From: CAWJLS01 sp963843755
GTDB taxonomy: Bacteria > Acidobacteriota > Thermoanaerobaculia > Multivoradales > DATKCC01
DNA length: 64,000 nucleotides
NCBI GenBank assembly: GCA_963843755.1
Contig: CAWJLS010000008.1
Span: 1 to 64,000 of the forward strand
Reading direction: 5' to 3'
The position numbers were made by a program, and so were the translations under genes. Of the stretch, positions 42,111 through 54,186 are shown piece by piece; the stretch's first letter is position 1; each line of letters begins with the position of its first letter. Under the pieces are notes generated by a model, which ran no database searches, was not told where the DNA came from, and saw only the letters and a list, made by a program, of their open reading frames with translations.

Positions 42111-43760
42111 GTGACGACTCGACAACCGGGTGCAGGGCGCCTCGCGCTGCGTGGCGCGTGGGTGGGGCTGCTGTGGACGGCGCCGCTGGCGGTGGTGCTG
42201 TGGCTGGGCGATCGGATTGCCGGGTTGTCCTTCCCGCCGTTCGATCTGTTCGACTGGATGACCGGGGTGCTGCCGGGGTCGGTGGTGACGTTCGGTATCG
42301 ACTCGATGATCGGGCTGCTGCGGGCGCTGGGGCTGGACGTGGCCGACACCGCGAAGCTGGCGGAGCGCTCGATGGCGGTCGCGCAGTTCGTGGCCGGCGG
42401 CGTGGTGGTGGGGGCGGTGGTGTTCGCGCTGTTCGGGCTCCGCCGCCTGCGGACCGGGACGGGCCCCGGGACGGTCGTCGGCCTGGTGATCGGGGTGGTG
42501 GTCGGCCTGCCGGCGGTGGCGGCGGTCCTGGCGGCCGGGAGCGCGGAGGTCGCGCCGCTCGTCGCCGGGCTCTGGCTGGCGGTCCTGTTTCTGGCTTTCG
42601 GGTTGGCGCTCGCCTGCAGTGTGCGGCGGACGGTGGGGGCGGGCGAGGCTGCGGCGGCCGAGGACGGGGAGGCCATCCTGGCGGTGCCCCTCGATCGCCG
42701 GCGCTTCATGCTCCGCCTGGGGGCCCTGAGCGCGACGGTGACGGTCGCCGGCGCGACGGTGGCGACGGTGCTGGCCCGCAGTGGGCGGGCGGTGGCGAGC
42801 GCGGTGACCGGGCGGACGGAGACCGGCAAGGGGACGCCGTTCCCGAACCTGGACGATCCGGTAAAGCCCGCGCCGGGGACGCGGCCGGAGTACACGCCGG
42901 TCGCGGACCACTACGAGGTCTACATCCACGCGGAGCCGCCGAAGGTCGACGGGGCCACCTGGGTGCTGCCGATCACCGGCATGGTGGATCGGCCCCTGCG
43001 CCTGACCATGGACGAGATCCGCAGCCGGTACGAGGTCCACGACCGGTTCAACACCATTTCGTGTATCTCCGGGCGGGTCGGCACGAGCCTCATTTCCACG
43101 ACCCAGTGGACCGGCGCCCTGCTGACCGACGTGCTGGCCGACGCCGGCGTCCAGGAGGGCGCGACCTACCTGAACATCACGTCGGCCGACGGCTATCACG
43201 AGACCGTGCCTCTCGACCTGGTACGCGAGGACGGCCGGCTGCTGCTCTGTTACGAGTGGGACGGCGGGCCGCTGCCGGCGGGCCACGGCTTCCCGCTGCG
43301 CATCTGGATTCCGAACCGCTACGGCATGAAGCAGCCGAAGTGGATCACCGGCATCGAGGTGACGGACCAGTACCACGCCGGCTACTGGGTCGAGCGCGGC
43401 TGGGATCGCGACGCAGTGGTGAAGGAGACCTCGGTGGTCGACACGGTGGCGGTCGACGCCGCCTACCGTGACGGCGGCAGGACCCTGGTGCCGGTGGGCG
43501 GCATCGCCTGGGCCGGCGACCGCGGGATCTCGAAGGTCGAGGTGCGGGTCGACGGCGGGGCCTGGCAGGCGGCGCGGCTCCGTTCGCCGCTGTCGGAGAC
43601 CACCTGGGTGATCTGGCGCTACGACTGGCCGATGGAGGCGGGCGAGCACGAGTTCGAGGTGCGGTGTGTCGACGGCGACGGCAAGCCGCAGATCGAGGAG
43701 GCTCACGGCAACCGGCCGAGCGGCGCGACCGGCATCGACGAGCTGACGGCGAAGGCGTAG
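42111..43760 (+). CDS. Molybdopterin oxidoreductase with N-terminal membrane domain
   Basis: A 549-aa protein from a GTG. Residues 1-170 hold about four or five transmembrane helices. At 195-200 there is a twin-arginine-like DRRRFM followed by a hydrophobic helix (LGALSATVTVAGATVATVL), so the Tat-type signal is internal. Residues 260-470 are the sulfite-oxidase/YedY molybdopterin fold: GMVDRPLRLTMDEIRSRYEVHDRFNTISCISGRVGTSLISTTQWTG, where Cys318 would ligate Mo, then TSADGYHETVPLDL and HGFPLRIWIPNRYGMKQPKWITGIEV. The end (GISKVEVRVDGGAWQAARL) is the Mo-co oxidoreductase dimerisation domain. The catalytic part should face the periplasm. Substrate unknown. Confidence 0.85.
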   Translation: MTTRQPGAGRLALRGAWVGLLWTAPLAVVLWLGDRIAGLSFPPFDLFDWMTGVLPGSVVTFGIDSMIGLLRALGLDVADTAKLAERSMAVAQFVAGGVVVGAVVFALFGLRRLRTGTGPGTVVGLVIGVVVGLPAVAAVLAAGSAEVAPLVAGLWLAVLFLAFGLALACSVRRTVGAGEAAAAEDGEAILAVPLDRRRFMLRLGALSATVTVAGATVATVLARSGRAVASAVTGRTETGKGTPFPNLDDPVKPAPGTRPEYTPVADHYEVYIHAEPPKVDGATWVLPITGMVDRPLRLTMDEIRSRYEVHDRFNTISCISGRVGTSLISTTQWTGALLTDVLADAGVQEGATYLNITSADGYHETVPLDLVREDGRLLLCYEWDGGPLPAGHGFPLRIWIPNRYGMKQPKWITGIEVTDQYHAGYWVERGWDRDAVVKETSVVDTVAVDAAYRDGGRTLVPVGGIAWAGDRGISKVEVRVDGGAWQAARLRSPLSETTWVIWRYDWPMEAGEHEFEVRCVDGDGKPQIEEAHGNRPSGATGIDELTAKA

Positions 43761-43815
43761 GGCGCAGGTCCCTGGGGCGGACGGTTCGCCGGGAGCGGGC
43801 CGGGGGGCGCTCCTG

Positions 43816-46170
43816 TCACCCGCGCAGGAGGCGCAGGGCGTTCGCGATCACCAGCAGCGAGGCGCCCATGTCGGCGGCGATGGCGGCCCAGAGGCTGGCC
43901 AGGCCGACGGTGGCGAGGAGGAAGACGACCGCCTTGACGCCGAGGGCGAAGCCGATGTTCTGGCGGATGATCCGGAGCGCTCGGCGGGAGTGGTCGATCA
44001 GCCAGGGCAGGCGCGTCAGGTCGTCGGCCATGAGCGCCACGTCGGCGGTTTCGATGGCGGCGTCGGTGCCGGCCGCGCCCATGGCGATGCCGAGGCCGGA
44101 GCGGGCCATGGCCGGTGCGTCGTTGACCCCGTCGCCGATCATCGCCACCCGCCCGTAGCGCGCCACCAGCTCCTCGACTGCGGTGACCTTGCCCGCCGGC
44201 AGGAGCTCCGCACGGATCTCGTCGATCCCGGCCTGTTCGGCGACCGCACGGGCCGTCGGCTCGTTGTCGCCCGTGAGCATGGCCAGGTGCCGGAGGCCCC
44301 GCCGCCTGAGCGCCGCGATCACCTCCGGAGCTTCCGGCCGTAGCGCGTCGGCCAGGACGATCACCCCACGGACGCGGGTGCCTTCGCCGACGACGATCAC
44401 CGTGTGGCCAGCGCCGGCGACTACTGGCAAGCCCGCGACCTTCTGACTGCCCCCGATCCGTCGGCAAGCGGCCTCGATCGCCGGTGACAGATCGCCCTCT
44501 CCGCCGGAGGGCTCGAACAGGCCGGAGCGCTCCGTCTTCCCCTCCTCCAGCCGGTCGAGCAGGTAGCGCCGGCTGCCGACCCAGGCCGTGCGGCCGTTTA
44601 CGTCGCCCTCCGCGCCGCGCCCGGGCAGCGCCTGGAGCCGGGTGGCCGGCTCGTAGGCGACACCTCGCGCGGCCGCGTGCTCGACGATCGCCCGGGCCAG
44701 GGGGTGCTCGCTCCGCGCCTCGAGCGCCGCCGCCAGCGCGAGCACCGCGTCCCGCGCCGCCTCGCCGGCCCGCCCTCCGTCTCCGTCGACCTCCTCGCCG
44801 TTCGCTCCGGTGGCCCCGGTTCCGGCGTCGTCCGGAAACGCCTCGACGCCGACCACGACCGGAGCACCGGCGGTCAGCGTCCCGGTCTTGTCGAAGGCGA
44901 TCGCCTCGAGCCGCGCCGGCTCCTCGACGAAGACACCGCCCTTGATCAGCACACCGTGGCGGGCCGCCGATGCGAGGGCGGCGACGATCGAGACCGGGGT
45001 CGAGATGACCAGGGCGCACGGGCAGCCGATCACCAGCAGGACGAGACCGCGGTAGATCCATTCGGACCAGGCGGCCCCGTCCGCCGGGCTGCCGGTCGCG
45101 GCGAGCGCCAGGGGCGGGAGGACCATGACCGCGGCGGCCAGCGCCATCACCGCCGGCGTGTAAACGCGGGCGAAGCGCTCGACCCAGCGCTCCGAGGGAG
45201 AGCGCCGGGCCTGGGCCTCCTCGACCAGCCGCACGATGTGGGCGAGCGTCGTCTCCTCCGCCGGGCGGGTGGTCCGCACCTCGAGCGCCCCGTCGCCGTT
45301 GATCGTGCCGGCGAACACCTCGTCCCCCGGCTCCTTCGCCACCGGCAGGCTCTCGCCGGTGATCGGTGCCTGGTCGACCGCGCTGGTGCCGGTGAGGACC
45401 GTGCCGTCGAGCGGGATCTTCTCGCCCGGCGTGACCACCACCGTCGACCCCGGGGCGACCTCGCCGGCCGGCACCGTCTCCTCGGAGCCGTCCGGGTGGC
45501 GGACGCGGGCGACGGTGGGGGAGAGGTCGAGGAGCGCGTCCACCGCCCGCCGTGCCCGGCCGACGCTCCATCCTTCGAGCACCAGGGAGAGGGCGAAGAG
45601 GACGGCGACCGAGGCCGCTTCCAGCCACTGGCCGAGGGCGACCGCGCCGGTGATGGCGACGGTCATCAGGAGGTTCATGTCCGGCCGCAGGTGGCGGGCC
45701 GCCGCCCAGGCGCGGGGCAGGATGTGCCAGACGGCGACCAGGATCGCCGCTGAGTAGAGGAGGCGGGCCGGCCAGGGTACCGCCGTTTCGTGGGCCCCGA
45801 GCGCGGCGAGCAAGCCCCCGGTGACGAGCGCGTGGACGGCGAACCCGGCGACCGTCAGCAGCCCCGACGCCAAGGTCAAGAGCGCCCGCCCGTGGCGCGC
45901 CCAGAAGCTCTCGGTTCCCACCCCTTCGACCTCGTCGCGCCACGCCTCGGCACGCATCCCCGTGCGCGCGACCGCCTCGCGCACGGCCTCCGGGGAGTCG
46001 GCCGCCGCCGGATCGAGCACCAGCATCCGTCCGCGGAGGACGTCGAAGCGCAGGTTCTCCGCTCCTCCCACCACCGGACCCACCGCCCGCTCCAGCGCCG
46101 CGACCTCCTCGGAGCAGTCCATTCCGCGGATGCGGAAGTCGAAGGAAGACCGTTTACTCGTACCGACCAT
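43816..46170 (-). CDS. P1B-type heavy-metal-transporting ATPase
   Basis: A 784-aa protein. Residues about 10-75 are a heavy-metal-associated domain with the short motif GMDCSEE, which has one Cys rather than CxxC. Membrane helices follow, then the actuator TGES, the metal-site CPC in IGCPCALVISTPVSIV, the phosphorylation motif DKTGTLT, and the hinge GDGVNDAPAMARSGLGIAMGAAGTDAAIETADVALM. The CPC plus this HMA type fit Zn2+/Cd2+/Pb2+ exporters (ZntA/CadA) better than Cu+ pumps. A low-complexity insert (TGATGANGEEVDGDGGRAGEA) sits in the nucleotide domain. It is divergent from mfd across a 151-bp gap with no clear MerR operator. Confidence 0.9.
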   Translation of the reverse strand: MVGTSKRSSFDFRIRGMDCSEEVAALERAVGPVVGGAENLRFDVLRGRMLVLDPAAADSPEAVREAVARTGMRAEAWRDEVEGVGTESFWARHGRALLTLASGLLTVAGFAVHALVTGGLLAALGAHETAVPWPARLLYSAAILVAVWHILPRAWAAARHLRPDMNLLMTVAITGAVALGQWLEAASVAVLFALSLVLEGWSVGRARRAVDALLDLSPTVARVRHPDGSEETVPAGEVAPGSTVVVTPGEKIPLDGTVLTGTSAVDQAPITGESLPVAKEPGDEVFAGTINGDGALEVRTTRPAEETTLAHIVRLVEEAQARRSPSERWVERFARVYTPAVMALAAAVMVLPPLALAATGSPADGAAWSEWIYRGLVLLVIGCPCALVISTPVSIVAALASAARHGVLIKGGVFVEEPARLEAIAFDKTGTLTAGAPVVVGVEAFPDDAGTGATGANGEEVDGDGGRAGEAARDAVLALAAALEARSEHPLARAIVEHAAARGVAYEPATRLQALPGRGAEGDVNGRTAWVGSRRYLLDRLEEGKTERSGLFEPSGGEGDLSPAIEAACRRIGGSQKVAGLPVVAGAGHTVIVVGEGTRVRGVIVLADALRPEAPEVIAALRRRGLRHLAMLTGDNEPTARAVAEQAGIDEIRAELLPAGKVTAVEELVARYGRVAMIGDGVNDAPAMARSGLGIAMGAAGTDAAIETADVALMADDLTRLPWLIDHSRRALRIIRQNIGFALGVKAVVFLLATVGLASLWAAIAADMGASLLVIANALRLLRG

Positions 46171-46321
46171 GACGGAGCCACTCTCGCCCGGCACTGGCCG
46201 GTTGTCAATCAAGCGGGGAATCGAGGGGTTCGCCCGGCCCGCTCCGGGCGAACCCATCGTCGAAGGACCTCCTCGCCCCCTCTGGGAACGAACCCCCGCC
46301 CGTTCCGGTTACCAGATCGGG

Positions 46322-49929
<3,608 letters not shown>

Positions 49930-49933
<4 letters not shown>

Positions 49934-50919
49934 GGCCTCCGGCCCACGGGGTGCGCTCTGCACGGCGCCTGACCCGGGCGGGCTCGGTCCCGGTCCCGGT
50001 TCTGGGGCAGGGTGCAGGCTCGGTTCCGGTTCTGGGGCCGGCGCTGCGGCTGACGCTCGGGCTGGGGGTCCTCGCCCTGGTCGGCTTCGCCGCCTGCCAC
50101 GGCGGACCGGCGCCGGACACGGTCGCCACCCTCGGCGACCACGAGATCCCCTACAGCGCCTTCACCGCCTACGTCGAGGCCCAGACCGACACCTCGCCGG
50201 CGTCGCTCGAGTCGCCGGTCCTCTCCAGCCTGCTCGACCAGTTCCTGGACGAGCGGATCCTGGTGCGGACGGCGATCGACCAGGGGCTGATCCCTGAAGA
50301 CGCCGCCGGCGGAGGGCCCGAGGAGAAGGTCGACCACCGCCAGGCGCTCAAGGCGCTGCTCCAACAGGCGCCCAAGGGCGAGCCGACCGAGGACGAGCTG
50401 CGGGCACGCTACAAGGCCGAGAAGACGCGCTTCTCCCTCCCCGCGCGGGTGCGCCTCTCCCAGATCCTGGTCGACGACCGGGCGACCGCCGAGAAGGCGA
50501 AGGCGGAGCTGGACGCCGGGGCCGACTTCGCGGAGGTCGCCAAACGCTACTCGATCGATCCGAGCGCACCGTACGGCGGCAGCCAGGGCGAGCTCTCCCA
50601 CGACGACCTGCCGGAGGAGTTCGCGGCGATCATCTTCCGGCTCCAGCCGGGTCAGGTCAGCGACATCGTCGAGGCCGACTACGGCTTCCACATCTTCCTG
50701 GTGACCGAGCGTCTGCCGGCGCGGACCGTGCCGTTCGAAGAGGCCGCGCCGGAGCTGCGCAAGCGGCTTCGCGAGGAGCGGGCTGCCGACAGCGTCTCCC
50801 GATTGGTGACCGATGCTCGGAACCGATACACTGTGCGGGTTTATGAAGACCACCTCCCCTTCGACTACCGTGGTTCCTACCCGACGGCTTCGTCCAGCGA
50901 TGGTCCGGCGGGTTCCTGA
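49930..50919 (+). CDS. Parvulin-type peptidyl-prolyl isomerase lipoprotein
   Basis: A 329-aa protein. The N-terminal ~35 residues contain a repeat (GSVPVPVLGQGAGSVPVLGP, 49978-50044), then a hydrophobic helix ending in FAACHGG, a probable lipobox. A SurA_N-like helical part follows (LSSLLDQFLDERILVRTAIDQGLI), then a rotamase domain (LPARVRLSQILVDDRATAEKAKAELDAGADFAEVAKRYSIDPSAPYGGSQGELSHDDLPEEFAAIIFRLQPGQVSDIVEADYGFHIFLV). Expected role: folding of exported proteins. The ATG overlaps the mfd stop, and the end overlaps the next foldase gene. Confidence 0.82.
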
Positions 50920-52075
50920 CGGCCGGCGCGCGGTGCGCCTGTCGGTCCTGATCGCCGTCTTCGTCGTGCTGGCCGGCCCCGTGCTCGCCACCGTGGCGCG
51001 TGCCGAGGTCGTCGACCGGGTGGTGCTCCGGGTCAACGACCGCATCGCCACCCTGCTCGACTACGAGAGCCGCCGCGCCGGTGCGCTCTCGCAGCTCCAG
51101 GCGCGCGACGACCTGTCCCCGGACGACCGCGAGAAGGCGCTCGCGAACATGGGCAACCAGGTCTTCCGCAAGATGTTCGAGGACCTGCTCCTGCTGTCGC
51201 GCGCCGACCAGCTCTCGATCCATCCGGAGGAGAGCGAGGTCGACGCCGGCGTGCACCAGATCCGCCAGGGCTTCGGCATCCAGAGCGATGACGAGTTCGC
51301 GGCCGCCCTCTCTCAGGAGGGCATGAGCCTCGCCGAGTTCCGCGAGCAGGTGCGGGACCAGCTCCGGATCCGCCAGGTGGTCGGCAAGGAGGTCTCCGCC
51401 AAGATCGACGTCGAGGAGGACGACCTGCGCCGGGTCTACCGCGCCGAGCAGGACCAGTTCGTCACCCCGAAGCGCTGGCGGGTCCGCGAGCTGATCGTGC
51501 TCGAGAGCGACGACAGCGACCCCCAGGAGATCCTCGAGCTCGCCCAGGCGATCCGCGGCGAGATCATCGGCGGCCGGGCGATCGACGAGGTCGCCGCCGA
51601 GTACTCCAAGGCGGGCAAGACGAGCGACCTGGTCGACCTGGGCTGGGTCGTCTCCGGCGAGCTCGACCCGCAGCTCGAAGCCTCGCTCGCGAGCCTGTCG
51701 CCGGGCGACGTCTCCGAGCCGATCGCGGCCCGCGGCGGGTACCACCTCCTACAGCTCCAGGAGTTCGAGGACCAGCGCGCCCAGGCCTTCTCCGAGGTCT
51801 CCGACCAGATCGAGGCGCGCGAGCGCCGTCGCCTGTTCGCCCAGAAGTTCCAGGACTACATGCGCGACCTGGAGAAGCAGGCCTACGTGGTCGCCGACCC
51901 GCCGCCGGACGCGGCCGGCTTCCGGACCGTCGCCGGCGACCGGGAGGACGTCGACCCCTACGCGGGCTTCGCGACGGAGTCCGACGCCGCCGCCGGCAAG
52001 AAGGAGAAGACACCGGTGCCCGAGAAGCCTGCCGTCGAGCCGGAGGCGGCGAAGCCCGTTCCGCCACCACGCTGA
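50900..52075 (+). CDS. SurA-like periplasmic peptidyl-prolyl isomerase
   Basis: A 391-aa protein. The ATG at 50900 gives a clean signal peptide (LSVLIAVFVVLAGPVLATVARA); an ATG at 50843 is possible but would deepen the overlap with the previous gene. VVDRVVLRVNDRIATLLDYESRR and the helical part to ~170 form a SurA_N-like chaperone domain. The rotamase domain follows (TPKRWRVRELIVLE ... AGKTSDLVDLGWVVSGELDPQLEASLASLSPGDVSEPIAARGGYHLLQLQEFED). It should assist outer-membrane protein folding. The ~60-residue tail is Pro/Glu/Lys-rich. A terminator follows. Confidence 0.82.
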   Translation: MVRRVPDGRRAVRLSVLIAVFVVLAGPVLATVARAEVVDRVVLRVNDRIATLLDYESRRAGALSQLQARDDLSPDDREKALANMGNQVFRKMFEDLLLLSRADQLSIHPEESEVDAGVHQIRQGFGIQSDDEFAAALSQEGMSLAEFREQVRDQLRIRQVVGKEVSAKIDVEEDDLRRVYRAEQDQFVTPKRWRVRELIVLESDDSDPQEILELAQAIRGEIIGGRAIDEVAAEYSKAGKTSDLVDLGWVVSGELDPQLEASLASLSPGDVSEPIAARGGYHLLQLQEFEDQRAQAFSEVSDQIEARERRRLFAQKFQDYMRDLEKQAYVVADPPPDAAGFRTVAGDREDVDPYAGFATESDAAAGKKEKTPVPEKPAVEPEAAKPVPPPR

Positions 52076-52108
52076 CCCCCTGCGCTTTCGCGCACGCTGG
52101 TTCTTTGA

Positions 52109-52142
52109 AAGGCCGGGCCCGATCGCCCGGCCTTCTTCGTTT
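52109..52142 (+). terminator. Rho-independent terminator after mfd-foldase operon
   Basis: AAGGCCGGGC and GCCCGGCCTT form a perfect 10-bp stem with a 6-base loop, followed by CTTCGTTT. It separates the foldase operon from the mraZ promoter region. Confidence 0.82.
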
Positions 52143-52209
52143 CCTCAGTATTCAAGCCCCTGACGGCCCGGTGCTCCGGTCGCCCGCCCACGTGCGTGCG
52201 AGGGAGACG

Positions 52210-52259
52210 GTGGACAAAAGTGGACCAGAGTGGACAAAAGTGGGTCCGCTTGTTAGTCT
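52210..52259 (+). promoter_or_regulatory. MraZ-box-like repeats and dcw promoter
   Basis: Four GTGGA/GTGGG boxes occur at exact 10-bp spacing (52210, 52220, 52230, 52240). MraZ is known to bind direct TGGGN repeats with this period upstream of its own gene. The box at 52230 contains TGGACA, a usable -35, with TAGTCT at 52254-52259 after 17 bp as a -10. Binding would therefore block the promoter, fitting autorepression. Confidence 0.7.
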
Positions 52260-52291
52260 GACCGTCAAACCTTCCGTACCGGGTGAGGGTC

Positions 52292-52732
52292 ATGTTCAGG
52301 GGAAGTGCACCGACAAAGATCGACGACAAGGGGCGGCTGAAGATTCCGACCCCGTTCCGGACCACCATCGAAGAGCGGTGGGGATCGGACATTTTCGCCA
52401 CGTCGATTCTCGGCGATTCGGCCCTCATCTACCCTCTGCCGGTGTGGGAGGAGATCGAACAGCGACTCTCCACCATGCCCTCGACCCACTCGTCCAAGAA
52501 TCGCTTCCTCGAGCGGGTCAACTACTTCGGTCAGCAAGCCAAGCTGGATACCCAGGGGCGGATCGTCGTGCCGCAGATCCTGCGCGAGAGCGCGCAGATC
52601 GTCGGTGAGGTGGTGGTGAGCGCCCAACTGGACCACCTGGTGGTCTGGAACCGCGAGCGCTTCGAGGAGCGCCTCGTCCAGGAACCGTTCACGGAGGACG
52701 ACTTCCGTGCCTTGAGCGATCTGAACATCTAA
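52292..52732 (+). CDS. mraZ: Transcriptional regulator MraZ
   Basis: A 146-aa AbrB-like regulator that controls the division and wall gene cluster. It has the duplicated MraZ half-motif: DDKGRLKIPTPFR near the N-terminus and DTQGRIVVPQILRE in the second half. Each contributes a swapped-hairpin DNA-binding element in the ring-shaped oligomer. The ATG at 52292 (MFRGSAPTKIDDKG) matches the family start; a GTG three codons earlier is less likely. It is the first gene of the dcw operon, 48 bp before rsmH. Confidence 0.92.
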   Translation: MFRGSAPTKIDDKGRLKIPTPFRTTIEERWGSDIFATSILGDSALIYPLPVWEEIEQRLSTMPSTHSSKNRFLERVNYFGQQAKLDTQGRIVVPQILRESAQIVGEVVVSAQLDHLVVWNRERFEERLVQEPFTEDDFRALSDLNI

Positions 52733-52780
52733 CCGCCGTGTGCGGGGCGCGTGGCGTCCCGCCGGCGTGTGCAAAGGCGA

Positions 52781-53803
52781 ATGAGCTCTGATGTCGACCA
52801 TGTCCCCGTCCTCGTCGACGAGACCCTCCGGTACCTGGTGCCGGACCGGGTGTCCGAGCACCCGGACGGGGAGACTGCGCTCTTCGTCGATTGCACCCTC
52901 GGCCTGGGCGGGCACGCCGAAGCGCTGCTGGAGAGCGCGCCGTGCGTCCACCTGCTCGGCATCGACCGCGATCCGGCGGCGCTCGATCGCGCCGGACGCC
53001 GGCTGGGGCGCTTCGGCGACCGGGTGCGGCTGGTCGAGGGCAGCTTCTCCGAGGTCGTGGCGCTGGTCACCGAGGCGACTGCCGGATGGCCCGAGCGGCC
53101 TTTCGGTCACGCCGCGGGCGAGGAGGGACGGATCGCCGGGATCCTGGCCGATCTCGGCGTCTCGTCGTTGCAGCTCGACACCGCCGAGCGGGGCTTCAGC
53201 TTCCGGTTCGACGCCCCGCTCGACATGCGCATGGGGCGCACCGGCCCCACCGCGGCGGACGTGGTCAACAGCTACGCGGAGGCGGACTTGATGCGGATCT
53301 TCAGGGAGTACGGAGAGGAGCGCCAGGCGCGGCGCATCGCTCGCGCCCTGGCCCGAGCACGGGAGGACGCGCCGGTCGAGACCACCGGAGAGCTGCGACG
53401 GCTCATCCTGGAGGCCAAGGGAGGACCCTTCTACAAGGAGGGGCGCCGGGAAGGAAGGGTCGACCCGGCGACGCGGGTGTTCCAGGCGCTGCGCATCGAG
53501 GTCAACCGCGAGCTGGCGGAGCTCGAGCGCTTCGTCGAGGAGGCCGTGCGCCTGCTGGAGGCCGACGGCCGGCTGGTGGTGATCTCGTACCACAGCCTGG
53601 AGGACCGGATCGTCAAGAACACCTTGCGCGACCTGGCGCGCGGCGAGATCGACCAGATCACCGGCCGGCCACGGGCCGAGACCCGGGTGCTCGAGGTGCT
53701 GACCAAGAAGCCGGTGACCCCGCGAGACGAGGAGGTCGAGACCAACCCGCGGTCGCGTTCGGCCAAGCTGCGGGCCGCCCGCCGGAGGGCGATCGATCCA
53801 TGA
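52781..53803 (+). CDS. rsmH: 16S rRNA (cytosine-1402-N4)-methyltransferase
   Basis: A 340-aa SAM enzyme that methylates C1402 in the ribosomal P site. Segments match RsmH/MraW: HVPVLVDETLRYL, VDCTLGLGGHAEALLE, GIDRDPAALDRA, LADLGVSSLQLDTAERGFSF, PLDMRMGRTG, FREYGEERQARRIARALARARE, DPATRVFQALRIEVNRELAELERF and VVISYHSLEDRIVKNTLRD. The ATG at 52781 is used. It overlaps ftsL by 4 bp (ATGA). Confidence 0.94.
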   Translation: MSSDVDHVPVLVDETLRYLVPDRVSEHPDGETALFVDCTLGLGGHAEALLESAPCVHLLGIDRDPAALDRAGRRLGRFGDRVRLVEGSFSEVVALVTEATAGWPERPFGHAAGEEGRIAGILADLGVSSLQLDTAERGFSFRFDAPLDMRMGRTGPTAADVVNSYAEADLMRIFREYGEERQARRIARALARAREDAPVETTGELRRLILEAKGGPFYKEGRREGRVDPATRVFQALRIEVNRELAELERFVEEAVRLLEADGRLVVISYHSLEDRIVKNTLRDLARGEIDQITGRPRAETRVLEVLTKKPVTPRDEEVETNPRSRSAKLRAARRRAIDP

Positions 53804-54186
53804 AGACCGCCCGTTCCTCCTACGCCGTCCACCGTCCGGTCGCCAACGAGTACCTGGTCCGCGAGCGCGACCGGCGGCGGCTGCGCGACCTGGTCAAGGT
53901 GGTGCTGGTGCTGGCGCCGGTCGCCCTGGCGCTGACCGGTTTCACCTGGATCCACCTCCAGGTCCTGGACGCGGGGTACCACATCGACACACTGGAGCGG
54001 CGCCTCCACGACCTGGAGCGCAAGGAGAGCCGCATGCGGCTCGAGTCGTCGTACCTGTCGAACCCCGACCTGATCGAGCGGCGGGCCCGCGAGGAGCTGG
54101 GCATGCGCCCGCCGACGGTCGACCAGCTCGTGTTCGTCGAGGCGGGACACACGGCAGGGCAGGCGAGTCAAGAGGGAGGCCGATGA
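53800..54186 (+). CDS. ftsL: Cell division protein FtsL
   Basis: A 128-aa bitopic membrane protein. A basic cytoplasmic N-terminus precedes one helix (VVLVLAPVALALTGFTWIHLQV) and a periplasmic coiled coil (YHIDTLERRLHDLERKESRMRLESSYLSNPDLIERRAREELGM). Size, topology and position between rsmH and ftsI identify it; sequence conservation in this family is low. It should pair with FtsB (34475-34825). It has 4-bp overlaps with both neighbours. Confidence 0.8.
   Translation: MKTARSSYAVHRPVANEYLVRERDRRRLRDLVKVVLVLAPVALALTGFTWIHLQVLDAGYHIDTLERRLHDLERKESRMRLESSYLSNPDLIERRAREELGMRPPTVDQLVFVEAGHTAGQASQEGGR

Noticed and set aside
43816..46170. Copper-specific P-type ATPase (CopA)
   Set aside because: The N-terminal motif is GMDCSEE with one cysteine and the overall pattern is nearer ZntA/CadA; metal identity stays open.
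52210..52247. Evenly spaced repeats as a possible CRISPR fragment
   Set aside because: The period is 10 bp with 5-bp conserved boxes, directly before mraZ; this is an operator pattern. No CRISPR array or cas gene was seen in the window.
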